Shown: one piece after another, positions 1-12,500 of the stretch
Numbering within the stretch: position 1 is the first letter of the stretch
How the letters are laid out: each line of letters opens with the position of its first letter
NCBI RefSeq assembly: GCF_910596095.1
Contig: NC_056539.1
Coordinates: 3,513,001-3,577,000, forward strand
Origin: Thunnus maccoyii
Taxonomy: Eukaryota; Chordata; Actinopteri; Scombriformes; Scombridae
Length of the DNA stretch: 64,000 bases
Reading direction: 5' to 3'
The notes under the pieces: model-generated
Database searches by the model: none
What the model was told of the DNA's origin: nothing
Seen by the model: only the letters and a program-made list of their open reading frames with translations
Program-made: the position numbers and the translations under genes

Positions 1-1619
1 TAACCAATAATGGTCTATCAAACTCTTTACTCAGCCAACTGTAATAATTATGATGCTGATAGCTTATGATGCTGATGTAAATTTTGGAAATTGTAGATAA
101 AAACAAACTTTTTTTCTTCAAGGCTTCCCTGGATTGGTAGTTTGACTATTCTCCCTACTATCCTCCTTTTAAGTTATTACTCTTATTTACATAGTAAATA
201 TATATATAGTATAGTATACATAGTGGAGGGTGTCTGTAATTAAAGTTGCAGGTTGCCCACGTAGTTTGGAAAAAGTTTAGGACTGTTGTGCTGTGTGTGC
301 TGTCTGCTGTGTCATGTCCTGTACTTACGCAGTCTACTCAGCAGTATCTTCTCTCATGTCCCAATGCAGTCATTTAGCATCAGCATGAAGCTTCTCTCAG
401 ACAGTAACACAACCACAGCAGCCAAACCCTTCACTTACTGCATCAATGAATTCTTTAGATCCGTATGTCCTTTTATAAGGGAAAGTTTCCACATTTATAC
501 TTTTCTGCTAAATCTGCATGATAGCATTGTTAGACTTTCTGAATGGGATAATGGGAGGTAATGATCTTGGTTGTAATTAGCAGTACTCACAGATCTGACT
601 GAGGAGATTTAGCCACTGCTTCTCTTGCAATATCTTTGCCTCCCACCTCAGCAGCAAAGAAGTCAGAGCCACAGTGGCAGAGCAGCAGCAGCAGCAGTTA
701 ATGGTCCCTCATGGTGTGAGGCAGTCCTTGATTGATGTGTCCAAAGTTACAAAATTAGCTATGGATAGAAGTGTGTTTTCCATAATTATGATAAGTACTG
801 GTGTTCAGTGCTTGATATTCTGACACTCAAAATGAACATAAAATATACCCTGCCAACTGGATTTAACAACTGGCTTCAGTGCTGAATTTGGATCCTTGTA
901 GCCAGCAATATACAAGAGGCTATGTTTGTCTGATGTTATAGATAGCTGGTGTTGGCCAATCGTGCGACCTTTCACTTCATCACTCAGCATCAGTAGCAGT
1001 CAGGCAAAATTGAACTGTGAAAAGATTAAACTCGATCCTTAATTTCCACAAAGCATTAATCAACTGCCTCCAATGGTGATGTGTACCAATATGCTAATTT
1101 CTGTCTAACTTTTTCGTTCCTTATTCCATTCTTCATTCTTTTTCATTCCTTATTAACTACTGAAGCATAATCTCCATTGGCAACCATTTAATTTAAAAAA
1201 TCTCTACAGTGGGCCAGAGGGAAAAAAATGTATCAATGAGTAAAAACATTGCAGTTTTCTTTCTGTATAACTGTCATTGAAACTACTGAAAAAAACATTT
1301 CTGCCAATGGAATACCTGATATCAGTAAGCCTTGTAAAGCTGTCCTTTCAGTATATTTAGAGCTGTATGACTGAAAGTTACTGAGAACGATTACGGTTGG
1401 AATGGAGGTCAGAGTCAGTGTAGACTGAGTGGATGGACGCTTGTGTCTGTTGTGAATTTTGGGTACTTTTCACAATACAAAACACCCTTTAAACACATGA
1501 TATTCTACAGTAATGGTCAATGTTACTATGTACAGGAAAGCAACCAGTGCTATGGGTGTGGCTCTTGGAACGGCAAAGTCATTTAGTTAGTCAATCAGTT
1601 GCTTCTTCCACCACTTTGT
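1..1619. other. Anonymous AT-rich sequence, no gene recognised
   Basis: No frame here has family motifs or supported splice sites. The open frame at 286-561 (+) is short, composition-driven and matches nothing I know. Small items seen are a TATATA/TAGTATAG stretch near 199-222 and a short AGC run (about 680-698). Most likely intergenic or intronic. Confidence 0.5.
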
Positions 1620-1875
1620 TCCAGACTGAGATATTTCAACAACCACTGGATGGATTGTCATGAAATTTTGTACAGGCACTCATAGTCCTCAGAGGATGAA
1701 TCCCAATAATAATGGTGATCCCCTGACTTTTCATCTAGTGCCAAGTGTCTAGTTATCAAGTGTAATACTTCAATCCATTTACTCAATGGATCATTTCAAA
1801 ATGTTGTACAGACATTCAAGGTACCCAGAGGATGAATGCTAATTACTTGATGATCCCCTGACTTTCTGAAATAAT
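1620..1875 (+). repeat. Dispersed fish repeat, two degenerate tandem units
   Basis: Two diverged direct units follow one another. Each carries a GGATGGATTGTCATGAAAT-like or related start, then GTACAGRCA, then AGAGGATGAATSC, then TGATCCCCTGACTTT. Unit 1 spans about 1633-1725 and unit 2 about 1770-1870. The order and spacing of these blocks are the same in both. From memory this is a very common non-coding repeat in percomorph genomes; its class is not clear to me. It is not a gene. Confidence 0.55.
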
Positions 1876-2192
1876 TTATCCAGGAGTAGCTGCAGTGCAC
1901 ACCAACAACCACCAGGTGGCACATGTGAGCAGTCCAGATGCAGTGTCTCCCTGCTGGGTAGTCCATACAAAATGGCAACCATACTCGTGACATACAGTTA
2001 TATTTTCTGCCGAACCTGTACAATATACTTACATGCTACATATTCTTAATTTCATAATGGACATTTGTGTTGTGATATTTAAACCAACCATCTGTGAACA
2101 CAGTTTAGACCTCAATATATGAAACATGGAAATTTGTCCCCCCCCAATATTTGTAATTGACTGGACATCAGATTCCCTCAGAAAGCTGATTT
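1876..2192. other. Anonymous sequence
   Basis: Nothing recognised. The minus-strand open frame ending near 1796 overlaps the repeat just before this block and has no domain features. Confidence 0.4.
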
Positions 2193-2290
2193 GTTCTCCT
2201 CAATATTCAGAGTTAAACTGACTCCAAAACACATTGGATGTGTATCATTCACAGAAAACCTGCTGCGTCTTGTTTGTGTTCATGTTCAGC
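2193..2290 (+). repeat. Short repeat related to 3836-3935
   Basis: The blocks CTCAATATTCAG, then GGATGTRTRTCATT, then ACAGAAAACCT, CTGC and TCT occur here and again at 3836-3935 in the same order and orientation, 1.6 kb away. It is either a local duplication or two copies of one dispersed family. It is too short and diverged to classify. Confidence 0.45.
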
Positions 2291-2974
2291 AACAGTGAAA
2301 AGCCGCTGTGAGTGCAGTGCCAAAGCTTTGGCTCCGTCTTGTAGGTCCTATGGACTGCCACTGCTTCCGCCTCAAATGTTTTGAGCATAGCCCTGCATAT
2401 TTCTGCTCCTCAAAATTTCTATTTTAATGTAAAAGACCAGAACTTAATGTGAAGCGTCGGAGGGAGGGGGAGAAATATGGTTCTGCGCGTAACAAGACGC
2501 ATACAGGCCGTGGATGTATTATAAGATCAGTAAAGTTATTTTTACAGTGAGTGGAGCAGTTTCTGCAGCTGTCTCCAGTGTTTATAACGATAAGTGTGTA
2601 TTTAAATTGAGAGTGATGTGTGCATTTACGCATGTGGCACAGCAGCGGCAACTTCATTAACACCAGATCAGTCAGATTCTGACAGTAATTAATGTTCTGT
2701 GTTCTGCTACACATCTACACAGATCAGCTGTTACACACAGATTCCAGGTTTATACAGTGGAATTGTTTGTAATCAAGCAGCCTTTATGGATGAATCCTTA
2801 GCTCCATCAGAGCTGTCAGGACACTTTATTTTAGGTAGCTAAAAGTCAAAGATAAGCTCCCACCCCCCCGAATCTGAGCTGACCAACAAAACTCCTCAGC
2901 TAACAGCTTAACAGGCAGGTTTTGGCTACTTGTGGAAGATGGATATCATTGTTTGCACATCCACTGTGGTCTAT
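2291..2974. other. Anonymous sequence
   Basis: No recognised gene or element. The minus-strand frame at 2424-2714 is Cys-rich but has no family pattern or splice context. Confidence 0.4.
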
Positions 2975-3087
2975 TTTTCTTATAATTTCTCTATGCTTAT
3001 ATATATTTCTCTTCTAGAATGTAAGCAGCTGTATTATAACCCTATTTCCCCTCGGGATCAATAAAGTATTTCTGATTCTGATTCCAA
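2975..3087 (+). mobile_element. LINE 3' tail fragment
   Basis: The block TTTCCCCTCGGGATCAATAA is followed by AGTATTTCTGATTCTGATT. It is typical of the 3' end of fish non-LTR retrotransposons: an AATAAA-like signal, then a short (TCTGAT)n tail made during target-primed reverse transcription. No coding part is attached, so this is a heavily 5'-truncated copy on the + strand. The clade cannot be told from so short a piece. Confidence 0.5.
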
Positions 3088-3835
3088 TTATTACATTTAT
3101 TTTTTAATTGTTTCTCCTATTTCTCAAATATGGCTCATGCTACCTTCTCATATATAGCTTCAGTTGGACATTTAAGAGAAATACATCAGACGAGAGGGGA
3201 CAATGATAAGATCTCGTAGGGATCATACTTCTCAGATTTGTTTCATGAAAGTCTCAGACTCATCTCACATTCTTCTCTTTACTATAACCAACCACCCTAC
3301 TTTGAGGGGTTACTATCTGCAATGGAAAACAAAATCCAGAAAGGAAAGCAAGTAGAGTTGAGCCAAGCCAGTACCATGTAGTGGAAAAACAGCTTCGACC
3401 TTCTTCTCTAATGACTCCCCACTACCACAGTTAGAGTAGGTGGTTCTCACATGGAAATGATGATGCTGTAAGTTATACAAATGCAAACCAGCCAATTAAA
3501 GTAGTTGGAGAACTGTGATTCCTGTTCTACATTTAAGAGCAAATATTTCAAATGTGGAAAACCAAAAGTCAAGTTTACTAATTTAATTTCTTTCATGTTT
3601 CTTTTTAATTGCTTACATTGCAGGGGTTGTACTCTTTTTCTAAAAGGTACTCACTCCATTTTAAAGTAATATCTCTAATGATCACGCATAAGCAAATGGG
3701 TTCTGATATTTGATGCATTTATAACTTCCCAAGCTCCCTACTCACCAACTGTAAATTAATAAGAGTTTCTCTCTGTAGCCTAACTATAACGGAACAAACT
3801 GAGGGTGAATACCACTGATAAAATGTTTTTCATTT
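3088..3835. other. Anonymous sequence
   Basis: No supported gene, RNA or element. The minus-strand frame at 3313-3495 shows no motif. Confidence 0.4.
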
Positions 3836-3935
3836 GTTCCCTCAATATTCAGTATTCAGACTCCACAACTCTCTGGATGTATGTCATTTACAGAAAACCT
3901 ACTGCATCTCGGCGTCATGTGTAAACTTTGTCGTT
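3836..3935 (+). repeat. Short repeat, second copy (pairs with 2193-2290)
   Basis: It carries the same block order as 2193-2290: CTCAATATTCAG, GGATGTATGTCATT, ACAGAAAACCT, CTGCATCT. Divergence is clear to the eye, so the duplication is not recent. Confidence 0.45.
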
Positions 3936-5970
3936 AAGGCAGACGAGCATCATGTATATTCACTTTACATGGAGGTAAAATTGATACAGAATTATGTTAA
4001 ATGTTCACAGATTGAGTTAGTGTCTGTTTGTGAGAGATCATAAATTATCTTTTAGAAAGAGTAGATGTAAGCTTGGCTCCATTTAATTTAACAATATTTT
4101 AACAGCGGTTTTCCTCTGACAGTAGGAAACAGCTGAAGACTTTATCTGATGATATTAAAACTAAATTGAACAGATAAAAATGATTACTGTTACATACATT
4201 TTGAATACAGGACTTTTACTTTAATAAAGTTGCTTCACAAAATGACACTTAGCATCACAAACTGAACTGGCTGACAGGACAGTAATCATCGCTTAGCATC
4301 ATGCTAACAACATATTAATACAATGGGAAATCCCATAGAAAAATGGCAAAGCTATCAGAGTTAGCGTTACACTATTTAAATTAAAACAATTACTAGATGT
4401 GTACACAAAACAGTCTTTATGAACCCATAATAGATGTAACAGAAGTATTTCCAAACAAACAACATGACAAGGGAGCCTTGAATTAAGGTATGATGAACAT
4501 AAAGTGCCAAACACAACTACAGCATGTGCTGTGCTGAACTACAAGAAAGATAGCTCACTGCAGTAAGTCAGTTTCTTCTGCAGTTGCTTCACTTCCGTTG
4601 GAGTTATCAAACGAAATACAGACAGCGCAACTCCGCCATTGCAACTATACTGGGGTCAGAGGGCGTATTATCCTAAAAACCTGTCAGCAGGATTCAAGCA
4701 CTCTGCTACCACCTATCATCTACAGTTATCTAGAGCAGCCCCCTCTTTAAACTGCTTCGGCAGCACCGTGGTAACGCAGCGGTAAAACAGACAAATGAAA
4801 TGAATGACATCTGTAGTCACTTGGGGGTTAATTGTGGGTCTGATTGAAAAATCTCCATGAAATTGGTGGAGATGACATCATCAGGTAAAATTTCTGATTT
4901 GTCCAGTTCTTTGGTTTATGACCAAATGCCTGCAAAACTATTTACATTGCCATCAGCTTGAGCCTTAATTTGTGTTTTCTTGCTAATAAGCAGTCAACGG
5001 GGAATTCTAGTAATGAGAATAGTTATTTGTAGTATTCATTCTCAATCCCTTCAATAAGTCAAACGTTGTCACCATCGTATGAAACTAATAATGGTCATTA
5101 TTCTGATAATTGTAATTCCTTATGACATGTATCTCATTACATGTGTGCTGTTTGTCTCTGGTTACTCCATTCTAATTGGTTTTGTTTCCTTTTCACCTTG
5201 TTCCCGTTGGTATTTTCTGCTTCAGTTTTCTTCCCTTGTTAATTTCTTTTAATAAGGTCTCCTCCCTGCATATGTTTGCTAAAATTATCCTTACTTCTAG
5301 AATTTGGTTATGTGGCCTTTGAGAGTCTTCAGTTGCAAAATGTGTGCTTGTGACTCATAAACATCATATTTATTTATCATTCATTACCTTTTGAAAATGT
5401 TGAAAGTTTACTCACTGCCCTGGGAGCAGTTGTTTTTTTGACACGGCTTATTATGTTGTGAATTAAAAGCGTTGATGTTAAATACTTTTGTCATATATTT
5501 GCTTCATAAAATGAGGTGTTACAGTAAAGTCCTCGCTGTTTCTCTGTTATACTACGCCACTTTCTCCAGTTACTCCAGTTTCTGTTGTATTTCATTTCCC
5601 AACTGATTACGAGTGAAAGATGATGCTCCCAGATGAATCATGTTTCCACATAACGCTGTAGTGATTAGATTAGATTAAAGTGGATTAGGTTAGAGAGAAT
5701 TATACTTGATTGACATGTTTCTGATGAATGTCTGTATTTGTTGAAATGTTTTAAAGAGACCCTTCCCCGTTGTGTTTACTGGGACCAGTACAGCTTGGCT
5801 GATTATTCCAGTAGGAGCTATGATGTGCATATTAATCCAGAAGAATATTCATTTCTCCCATCTTGCATTCTTCACCGCTAATGTATTCCCTGCTGTAAAT
5901 ACCTTGAGGAGTAGCAATGCTGCCGCTGATAAATAATGAACCACTGATAAATGAAGCAGTGTGCGATTTA
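3936..5970. other. Anonymous sequence
   Basis: About 2 kb in which I see no gene, RNA or element with recognisable ends. Composition is AT-rich with short T/A runs. Confidence 0.4.
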
Positions 5971-6014
5971 CTGTGTGTGTGTGAGAGAGAGAGAGAGTGT
6001 GCGTGTGTGTGAAA
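5971..6014 (+). repeat. (GT)n/(GA)n compound microsatellite
   Basis: A TGTGTGTG run passes into GAGAGAGAG and back to GTGTGTG. On the other strand this gives a His/Ser-rich spurious frame (5832-6032), which is only the repeat translated. Confidence 0.85.
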
Positions 6015-6225
6015 GTGCATATGAACCCTCATTTAAAAGAGAATGTGTGCAAATGCCGTCATTCCACTTTGTCTGACGGGGGTTGTGCGTGTGTTTTTTG
6101 TCAGTGTGCTGCTATGATAAAAACGCAGCATATGTTTCTTGCTGTACCAACGCCTCTGTCACAACCAGCAGTCTTGTAAGGTTCTCTCCCCTGACAGAAC
6201 AGCTGTAGCAATTACACACATGCGT

Positions 6226-6253
6226 ACGCACACACACACACACACACACACAC
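6226..6253 (+). repeat. (CA)n microsatellite
   Basis: Uninterrupted CA dinucleotides. The surrounding plus-strand frame with a run of alternating His/Thr is repeat-derived and not a gene. Confidence 0.9.
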
Positions 6254-7439
6254 TAGCACGGGTTTGGGCACTAACCCACATTTCTCTTCAAACATATACA
6301 GAACATCTTTCTGTGCGCACATTCTTGGATATGACTGGAAAACATGCAGGCGTCATAAAAGATGAGGAGATATAAGAAGGCAACATTCTTTAAACGTTGT
6401 GGGTGTTTTGAATTCTTAATGAGAAGTGACAAGTAGAAACCACACGTGTAGAATACTCTGAAGAGTGTTGAGAATGTAAACAAAAATACACAACAAGGTC
6501 TCCTTTAGTATGAACATAATGGATGAGGTTCTGAGAAACATGATACAAAGTCTCTCTTTCTTTTTTTGTAGGCCACAACATACTTGCTTTTTCCCAAAGT
6601 GGCTATGACATAAGCAGCATTGTTCACATTCTTGCCTGTCTGTGCACCTGGAGGATCACAGATCAGGGCTGAATCATCCCTGGCTGTCACCAGAATTTTT
6701 TCCTTGAAAACTTCTGATTTTGCACAAACATGACCAAACATTCAAGCAAGTTACTAAATCACAGAACAGGAATAGGATATGTTTATTTTTATTACCCCTT
6801 AACCTGAGTATTTATGAACAGGACATAATTTATTGTTTTTGATAAGGTTAATATAAAGAGTCAGTGAGGGAGAAATCTTAATGTTTCTCAATACTTATTC
6901 TTTTATAACAGCAGCTCTCAAACAAACATGAGCAAGGTTCAAGTTAGCAGCAAAGAGACATGAAAAGTACAAGGACACATTTTTGAAAGAAAAGAATTGA
7001 AACCTCATTGAGCGAACGCATCAGTCAAATCCAAAATGTGAGGAAACCATTCATGGTCTCAAGGTCAGTGTAGCAACAGTGAGCTTCTGCCAGTTTCGGC
7101 AAAGTTTAACTCACATTTTAAATGTGTACAACTGTAAAGAGAAACAAGCATGAAAACACAGATTGTTTCATCTTTGCTCATGTTCTTAATATTTTTCATT
7201 TGGAGGCAATAAAAGCACCCAAATTACATTCTTTAAGCCTGAAACTGACTTGACTATGACTATGACTTTTTCTTAAGTGGCCCAGAATATACAAAAATGG
7301 AAATGTTTCCAAATTATTTCTTTTTGTGCAGCTGGTATACATTTCTGCACAGAGAGGGTGTATTTATTCAGAGGGATATTAAAGTCACCAGAGGGGATCA
7401 ATTTAAGGTAAAGAGAAACTATAGATTGGCATATGAGTA
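6254..7439. other. Anonymous sequence
   Basis: Several overlapping short frames on the minus strand (6271-6741) share no motif with known families. I see no splice-supported exon. Confidence 0.4.
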
Positions 7440-7446
7440 TTTCTGT

Positions 7447-7695
7447 CAGTGGGACAGTGGGGGCACAGCTCAAGAGGGACCATGACACTGTCACAAGAAC
7501 TGCCCATGTTCCCAACATATTGATACATTTGCCAGGGTCCCCCAGCCAGTTGGGCTCCTGTAGACCTTTGAGGTGTTATGGGGGAATCTTGAAACAATGA
7601 AAGACAAAAACTGTGCATAGGTATCATCATATATGGTTTACATACAGTGGGGACATAGGGTCACGAGGTACCTTGACACTGTCGTAGCATCTGCA
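7447..7695 (+). repeat. Two short diverged direct units
   Basis: ACAGTGGGGGCACAGCTCA with GAGGGACCATGACACTGTC (7452-7493) recurs in altered form as ACAGTGGGGACATAGGGTCA with GAGGTACCTTGACACTGTC about 190 bp downstream. The intervening sequence has no clear unit structure. This is either an old tandem duplication or two pieces of one repeat family. Confidence 0.35.
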
Positions 7696-10303
7696 CCTGC
7701 ACACAAGCCTGTACGAAGTAACAAATCAAACTCATCAATTCCCAGACAACCAACCTATTGTGTAGTTTTGTCTGTTTGAAATTTGCAAACCAGTTTATTG
7801 TTTTGTTTTATGACTAACAAATTCAATGCAGAGTTGATTGTGTACAATTGACAGGAAAGCAGGGCATGTGGTTTACAAGCAGTGCTGATTGATGGTTTTA
7901 ATGGTTATAATGAAACCTACCATTCAACAATGTTGTTGCATTATTCACTTTCAATAAAATTTATAGAAATAAATATGGCTGTTATATTCTCCTGTTTTAG
8001 ATAAGATGAGATCATAATATAGTGTGATTGTGAATGTATTGTCTTTATAAAAGAATAGTGTCAAACCAAAAGAAAACACTCTCCTCTCTGAAACATTAAT
8101 GAAGGATTAATCACTCATTTATTAATGAGTAATAATATATTTATGGAGGCAAAATACATTTGTGGTTCAAAATTGAGTATAGGGACTAAATATAAAGGAA
8201 CACTTTACTGCTCTGTACTGTGAAGGGACAGAATATGAACAGTATGTAAGGGTTAATGGCTGATAACAATGTAATTGGTTTACACTGGATGGGGGTGTTC
8301 TTCTCAGACTGTTGAATTCTTAGAAAAGTCTTTACTATCCCCTCAACAATGTCCATTCACTTCCATGGCATTGGAAACCAACTCAAGGAAGTGGATGGAG
8401 AGGACTCCTTCTTCATACCACCTTCTCATAACAGCTTTCTTGTTCATCACTAATGGAACTTTAACAAGATATCAATCCTCATGTTGTATGTTTTCTGTGT
8501 CAGGTTTCCTGCTGTAAGTACATCACATATCTGTACTTAACTGCCTAACATCACTTTATCTAGGACACATCTTTAATGTGAAAGCATTTCTATTATGATA
8601 GAAATCACCATTTCTGGTGCTGATCAGGGTATAATTAGTTTGTTTCCTAAAATTCAGAATAAGGAATGGGTTCAGTGTGCCTCAATAGCTGGTTGCAGCA
8701 GCTGTTCATTAGTTCAAACTTTGCCTAGTTATAACTCAAATGTTTACTATATGGAGATGTATGCATCACTAAATAAAAACCTGTTTCACCGCACAAACTA
8801 GTTTCAGGTAGAGCTGTAGTGTAAGATAGCTGAATGAGCAAACTGACAATAACGTTGCTGATATCTAACCTGTTTAGATTGAGGTAATATGAAATATGGT
8901 CGACATATCTGACCTTAGACTACATTTCACAGAAAAAAAAACAATGTACCTCAAATTACACAATATTGTGCCAATAACATTAGGCTAAATGACCGATGGA
9001 TAACCCGTGGCAATTGGTTAGCATAATCTGATATATAACTCTCACAGTAAACTGTATCAATGCCACTAAGTCTAAAACATACATATTTCTTCAGGTATGC
9101 AGATATAAATAAAACAAAGCCAAACCTTTATTGATAAAGGATTGCCAGTTAAGCTTATTATAACTGTTAGCACCGTTTCCACTAATATTCACATATTCAT
9201 TCATAGTTGGTTGCTTCTTAGTGGACAGCACAAAATATGTTTCCTAGCAACTGATTTAAGGAGGATTTTTGCACAAACTTAGTGATGGATTTATGAACAG
9301 CTGGAGCTACCCAATCCTGATGCTACCTGGAAATGGCATCTCCATGGGGGACGACGTGTCTGACAAAATCCTATTTTAGTCGCCTTTGCACTTTTACAGT
9401 TGAAGAATGTCTGACTTCATTCTTCCCACTTCTTCTGTAATCAAACCACCATTGAACAAGTTAATCAGTAACATATCTCAACCCCACAAACACTAAAATA
9501 TTGGTCGCAAATAATCAATTACTTGCCTTCCTGGTAGTAAACCCAATCAGTAAGATTGTTTTTAGCTTTTATCTTTTAACTCTTCTGATGTTGTCTTTTG
9601 CTACATTCATGTCATGTTTGTTTACAGTGGCAAAGAGAGGGGGAGCGACTTCTAACTGGCTCAGTTTTATCAAAGCTGACACAAACTGGAGGGGTAGAGT
9701 GAGATGGAGAGTGAGATGGGAGGCCAGAGGCAGCCAGAGCCCTCACAAATAATACCAGAATAATAAACACACTGAGTAAATCGGGGAGGACATGCTGGCA
9801 GACATCTCTGTATCTGAGACATCACAGCAGCCTGATTTAAGATTCACGATTTCCCACACATTAGCTGGTGCCATCTGGAGCTGAAAACGTGTGCCATGAT
9901 GCCATTCAAACACCTCTAATATGTGTTGAAAGAAGGTATATCAAGTTTCTAAAATAACATTTCGGATATTTTAATGCCTTTTAATGGTACCTGTAACTGA
10001 TTTAATCAAAGCTGTGAAAGCTATTTATGCGTGAATGCAGTTGATTAAAGTTGTGAGGCTATAAATAGGCAGAATAAAACCAGAAAAAATTCAACTTGCA
10101 TGTTTCATCAGCTTCATATTTATGTATATATACTGTAATATTAATATACACCCTCCCCTCTCAATCGCAGGAGGGATGTGAGGCCCTGTGTGAGCTTGGC
10201 ATGAGAGGCATACATACAAATTACAGTTCAACACACAGCCATTCTAGTTTAAGTTCAATTGTGCAGCACAATTTCTTAGAAATGCATTGAATTTGTGTTG
10301 CGA
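7696..10303. other. Anonymous sequence
   Basis: No gene or element recognised over 2.6 kb. A small perfect hairpin, ACTCATT-TATT-AATGAGT, lies at 8113-8130. The frames at 8275-8517, 8595-8801 and 9501-9752 are featureless. Confidence 0.4.
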
Positions 10304-11150
10304 TTTATTCTGCAGCATGACACCGACCTCAAACACACAGCCAGAGTCATAAAGAACTATCTTCAGCAACAAGAAGGAGAAGAAGGAGTCTTGCAACAGA
10401 TGGTTTGCCCCCCACAGAGTCCTGATCTCAACATCATGGAGTCAGTCTGGGATTAACATGAAGAGACAGAAGCAGCTGAGACGCCTAAATCCAAAGAAGA
10501 ACTGTGGCAACTTCTCCAAGATGCAGCAACAACCAACCTGCCAAGTACCTGAAAAACTGTGTGCAGGTGTACCGAGGAGAACTGCTGCTGTTGTAAAGGC
10601 AAAGCTGCTCACACCAAATATTGATTTCATTTAGGTTTCTTCCATTTACTCAACTTTGTATCAAGTTAACTGACAAAGAAAAACTATTCATAGCATTATT
10701 TTTGAAAGTTTCCTCACTTTGATTTTAGTGCCTTAGTGCCTTTCAGATTCATGACCTTATTCAGTTGTGTGAGTTTTAGGTTTGAGGTGAAGGTGAAAGA
10801 CTGGTATTTGGTGTTTTCATGTTCCTGTTTGCAGGAACTAGTAGCTAGTTTCCATCTTGAAAGTCGAAGGACAGAAGGTTTTATATGATGTACAGATTAT
10901 AAAGCCCCTTGACTTGACTTTATTTTTAATTTTTTTTGTAACGTAAAAAGTTTTCAGGTTCACTTCACAACTGGATGATAAAATCATTCTTGTGTAAGCT
11001 ACACAGTTTAATATGAATTGATGCATGAATCTGTTTTCCTTACTGAGCCACTTGTACAGTTCTCTCAGAATCATGAGATTATTGTTCCAGTTTACAGGTA
11101 CCTCTTAGCCTTTTTCCATTCCATCATTAGTATCCACTTCACATACATGT
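10304..11150 (+). repeat. 850-bp duplicated segment, copy 1
   Basis: This segment is nearly identical by eye to 29534-30378, in the same orientation and 19.2 kb away. It covers the Tc1 transposase fragment and then about 400 bp of non-Tc1 sequence (10742-11150), including the same spurious minus-strand frame in both copies. Homology stops abruptly at TTATTCTGCAGCATG on the left and ACTTCACATACATGT on the right, where copy 1 runs into a poly(C) tract. It could be a segmental duplication or two insertions of a composite repeat. Confidence 0.8.
10311..10735 (+). pseudogene. Tc1-type transposase C-terminal fragment, degenerate
   Basis: Translation of the + strand shows LQHD-x-DLKHTA, then PQSPDLNIMESVWD, then a helix rich in Lys/Arg/Glu. 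This is the catalytic core end of Tc1/mariner DDE transposases: the second Asp sits in QxDNxPKH and the final Glu in PDLNxxE. The N-terminal DNA-binding domain and first Asp are absent, and a TAA stop follows VWD. Relative to the twin copy, short insertions lie around 10354-10366 and 10379-10385. The outer inverted repeat is lost on the left and truncated on the right. It is a dead relic. Confidence 0.75.
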
Positions 11151-11161
11151 ACGTCCACTTC

Positions 11162-11162
<1 letters not shown>

Positions 11163-11204
<42 letters not shown>

Positions 11205-11205
11205 A
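11163..11205 (+). repeat. Poly(C) tract followed by poly(A)
   Basis: A run of 32 C (11163-11194) passes directly into 11 A, with a second A run at 11212-11221. The proline- and lysine-rich frame across it is spurious. The tract starts 12 bp after the duplicated segment ends. Confidence 0.9.
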
Positions 11206-11372
11206 GTTACAGAAAAAAAAAGTACCAGTTTGTGTAGTTGTAGTCTAATGTTAGCTTCTTATACTGTAAATTTGCAAACTTTGAAATGAATGACAGTTTA
11301 AACCCTGCCACACATCAGGCCCCCTAATAACCTGCTCTGGACACAAATCTGTTTTGTGCTCTCTTACTCACA

Positions 11373-11374
11373 TT

Positions 11375-11428
<54 letters not shown>
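11373..11428 (+). repeat. (CT)n then (AC)n microsatellite
   Basis: CTCTCTCT (11373-11388) is followed by an uninterrupted (AC)n run to about 11428. Confidence 0.9.
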
Positions 11429-11429
<1 letters not shown>

Positions 11430-12042
11430 TGTATCTCTCCATTTTCACACTGAAGTGTTGTCAAGGGCTTCTAGAGTGTTTTTTGATGATGTCCATAGTG
11501 TACTGTGTATAATGGCTTGTCTCTCATCCATTATGTTGAGGCCTAAGCAGATCACAGTACATTATGGGTGGAGAAATAACCTGTAAATGATACAAGTGCT
11601 CTGCTTTCACCCAGAAAGAGTTTCTATTCCCGCATGTCAGACACAATTACATCAGAGAGAGGCATGTGGAGGAGTGGAGATTGGAAATACATGAAGGAAT
11701 GAAGAAAAAGACCGGAAAACACCCACAATTCCAACATCTACCATCATTGACCTGTGGCACATCATTCTTATTTCCCATACATCATGGTGACAATTTCATA
11801 ATAAAAGATCCCAATGTCACATTTCAGAAACATTGAGAAAAACTATGATAAGAGCTTTTGAATGCCCAAATTATAAAATATACAGCATACAAATGGCCAC
11901 TTTCACACCAATCCTACAGAAATGGAATTTTAAGGACAACACTCTGTAGCTGGCGAAGACAGACATAGTTTTGGCTATCTAGCAAAAGAGGCACCCTCTC
12001 TCAACCTTTCTCTATGGCTATAATCACAGAGGGACCACTGAA
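11429..12042. other. Anonymous sequence
   Basis: Nothing recognised between the microsatellite and the SINE. Confidence 0.4.
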
Positions 12043-12241
12043 GAGCGGCTGTGGCTCAGGAGGTAGAGCGGGTCGTCCACTAATCAGAAGATCGGCATTT
12101 TGATTCCCAGCTCCTCCAGTCTACGTGTATGAATGTGTATGTGTGAGTGGGTGAATGTTGGCATGTAGTGATAAAGCGTTTTGACTGGTCAGAAGACTAA
12201 AAAGGCGCTATATAAATGCAGCCCATGTACCATTTACCATT
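12043..12241 (+). mobile_element. tRNA-derived SINE, internally shortened
   Basis: The 5' part resembles a tRNA gene. It has a polymerase III A box (GTGGCTCAGGAGGTAGAGC, 12051-12069) and a degenerate B box (ATTTTGATTCCC, about 12097-12108). The body continues with GTGAGTGGGTGAATG and GACTGGTCAGAAGACTA, and the 3' end AAGGCGCTATATAAATGCAG then CCATTTACCATT is that of widespread teleost SINEs. A middle block usually found between the tRNA part and GTGTATGAATG seems missing. It sits 12 bp upstream of the Harbinger element. It is not a functional tRNA gene. Confidence 0.75.
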
Positions 12242-12500
12242 TTAAAGGTTCAGGGACCAGTTGCACAAAACACCTTAAGTTAATAGTTTCCTTAAAATAA
12301 AATCGGTTGCACAAAACAACCTTAACTCTTCTCCTTAAGGATTCCTTAAAATGCTCACTTGTGTATTTAAGGTTTTCTACTTATCTTGGTCTTATACTTA
12401 AGGAATTCCTTAAAGTTTGTCAAACTGTTGCAGAAAAGACCTTAGCAAACAAAGTAAGGAAAACAACTTAAGGTACCTCTGACTCTATCTTAACCACAAC

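Noticed and set aside
10838..11074. 78-codon minus-strand frame conserved in the twin segment at 30045-30302
   Set aside because: Conservation is explained by recent duplication of the whole segment. Neighbouring non-coding bases are equally conserved and no domain is seen.
11018..11248. Frame with poly-Pro and Lys run
   Set aside because: Produced by the poly(C)/poly(A) tract. Its first half is shared with the twin copy, which has a different ending.
12043..12115. Possible tRNA gene
   Set aside because: The A box is good but the B box is degraded, no cloverleaf can be completed, and the SINE body and tail follow directly.
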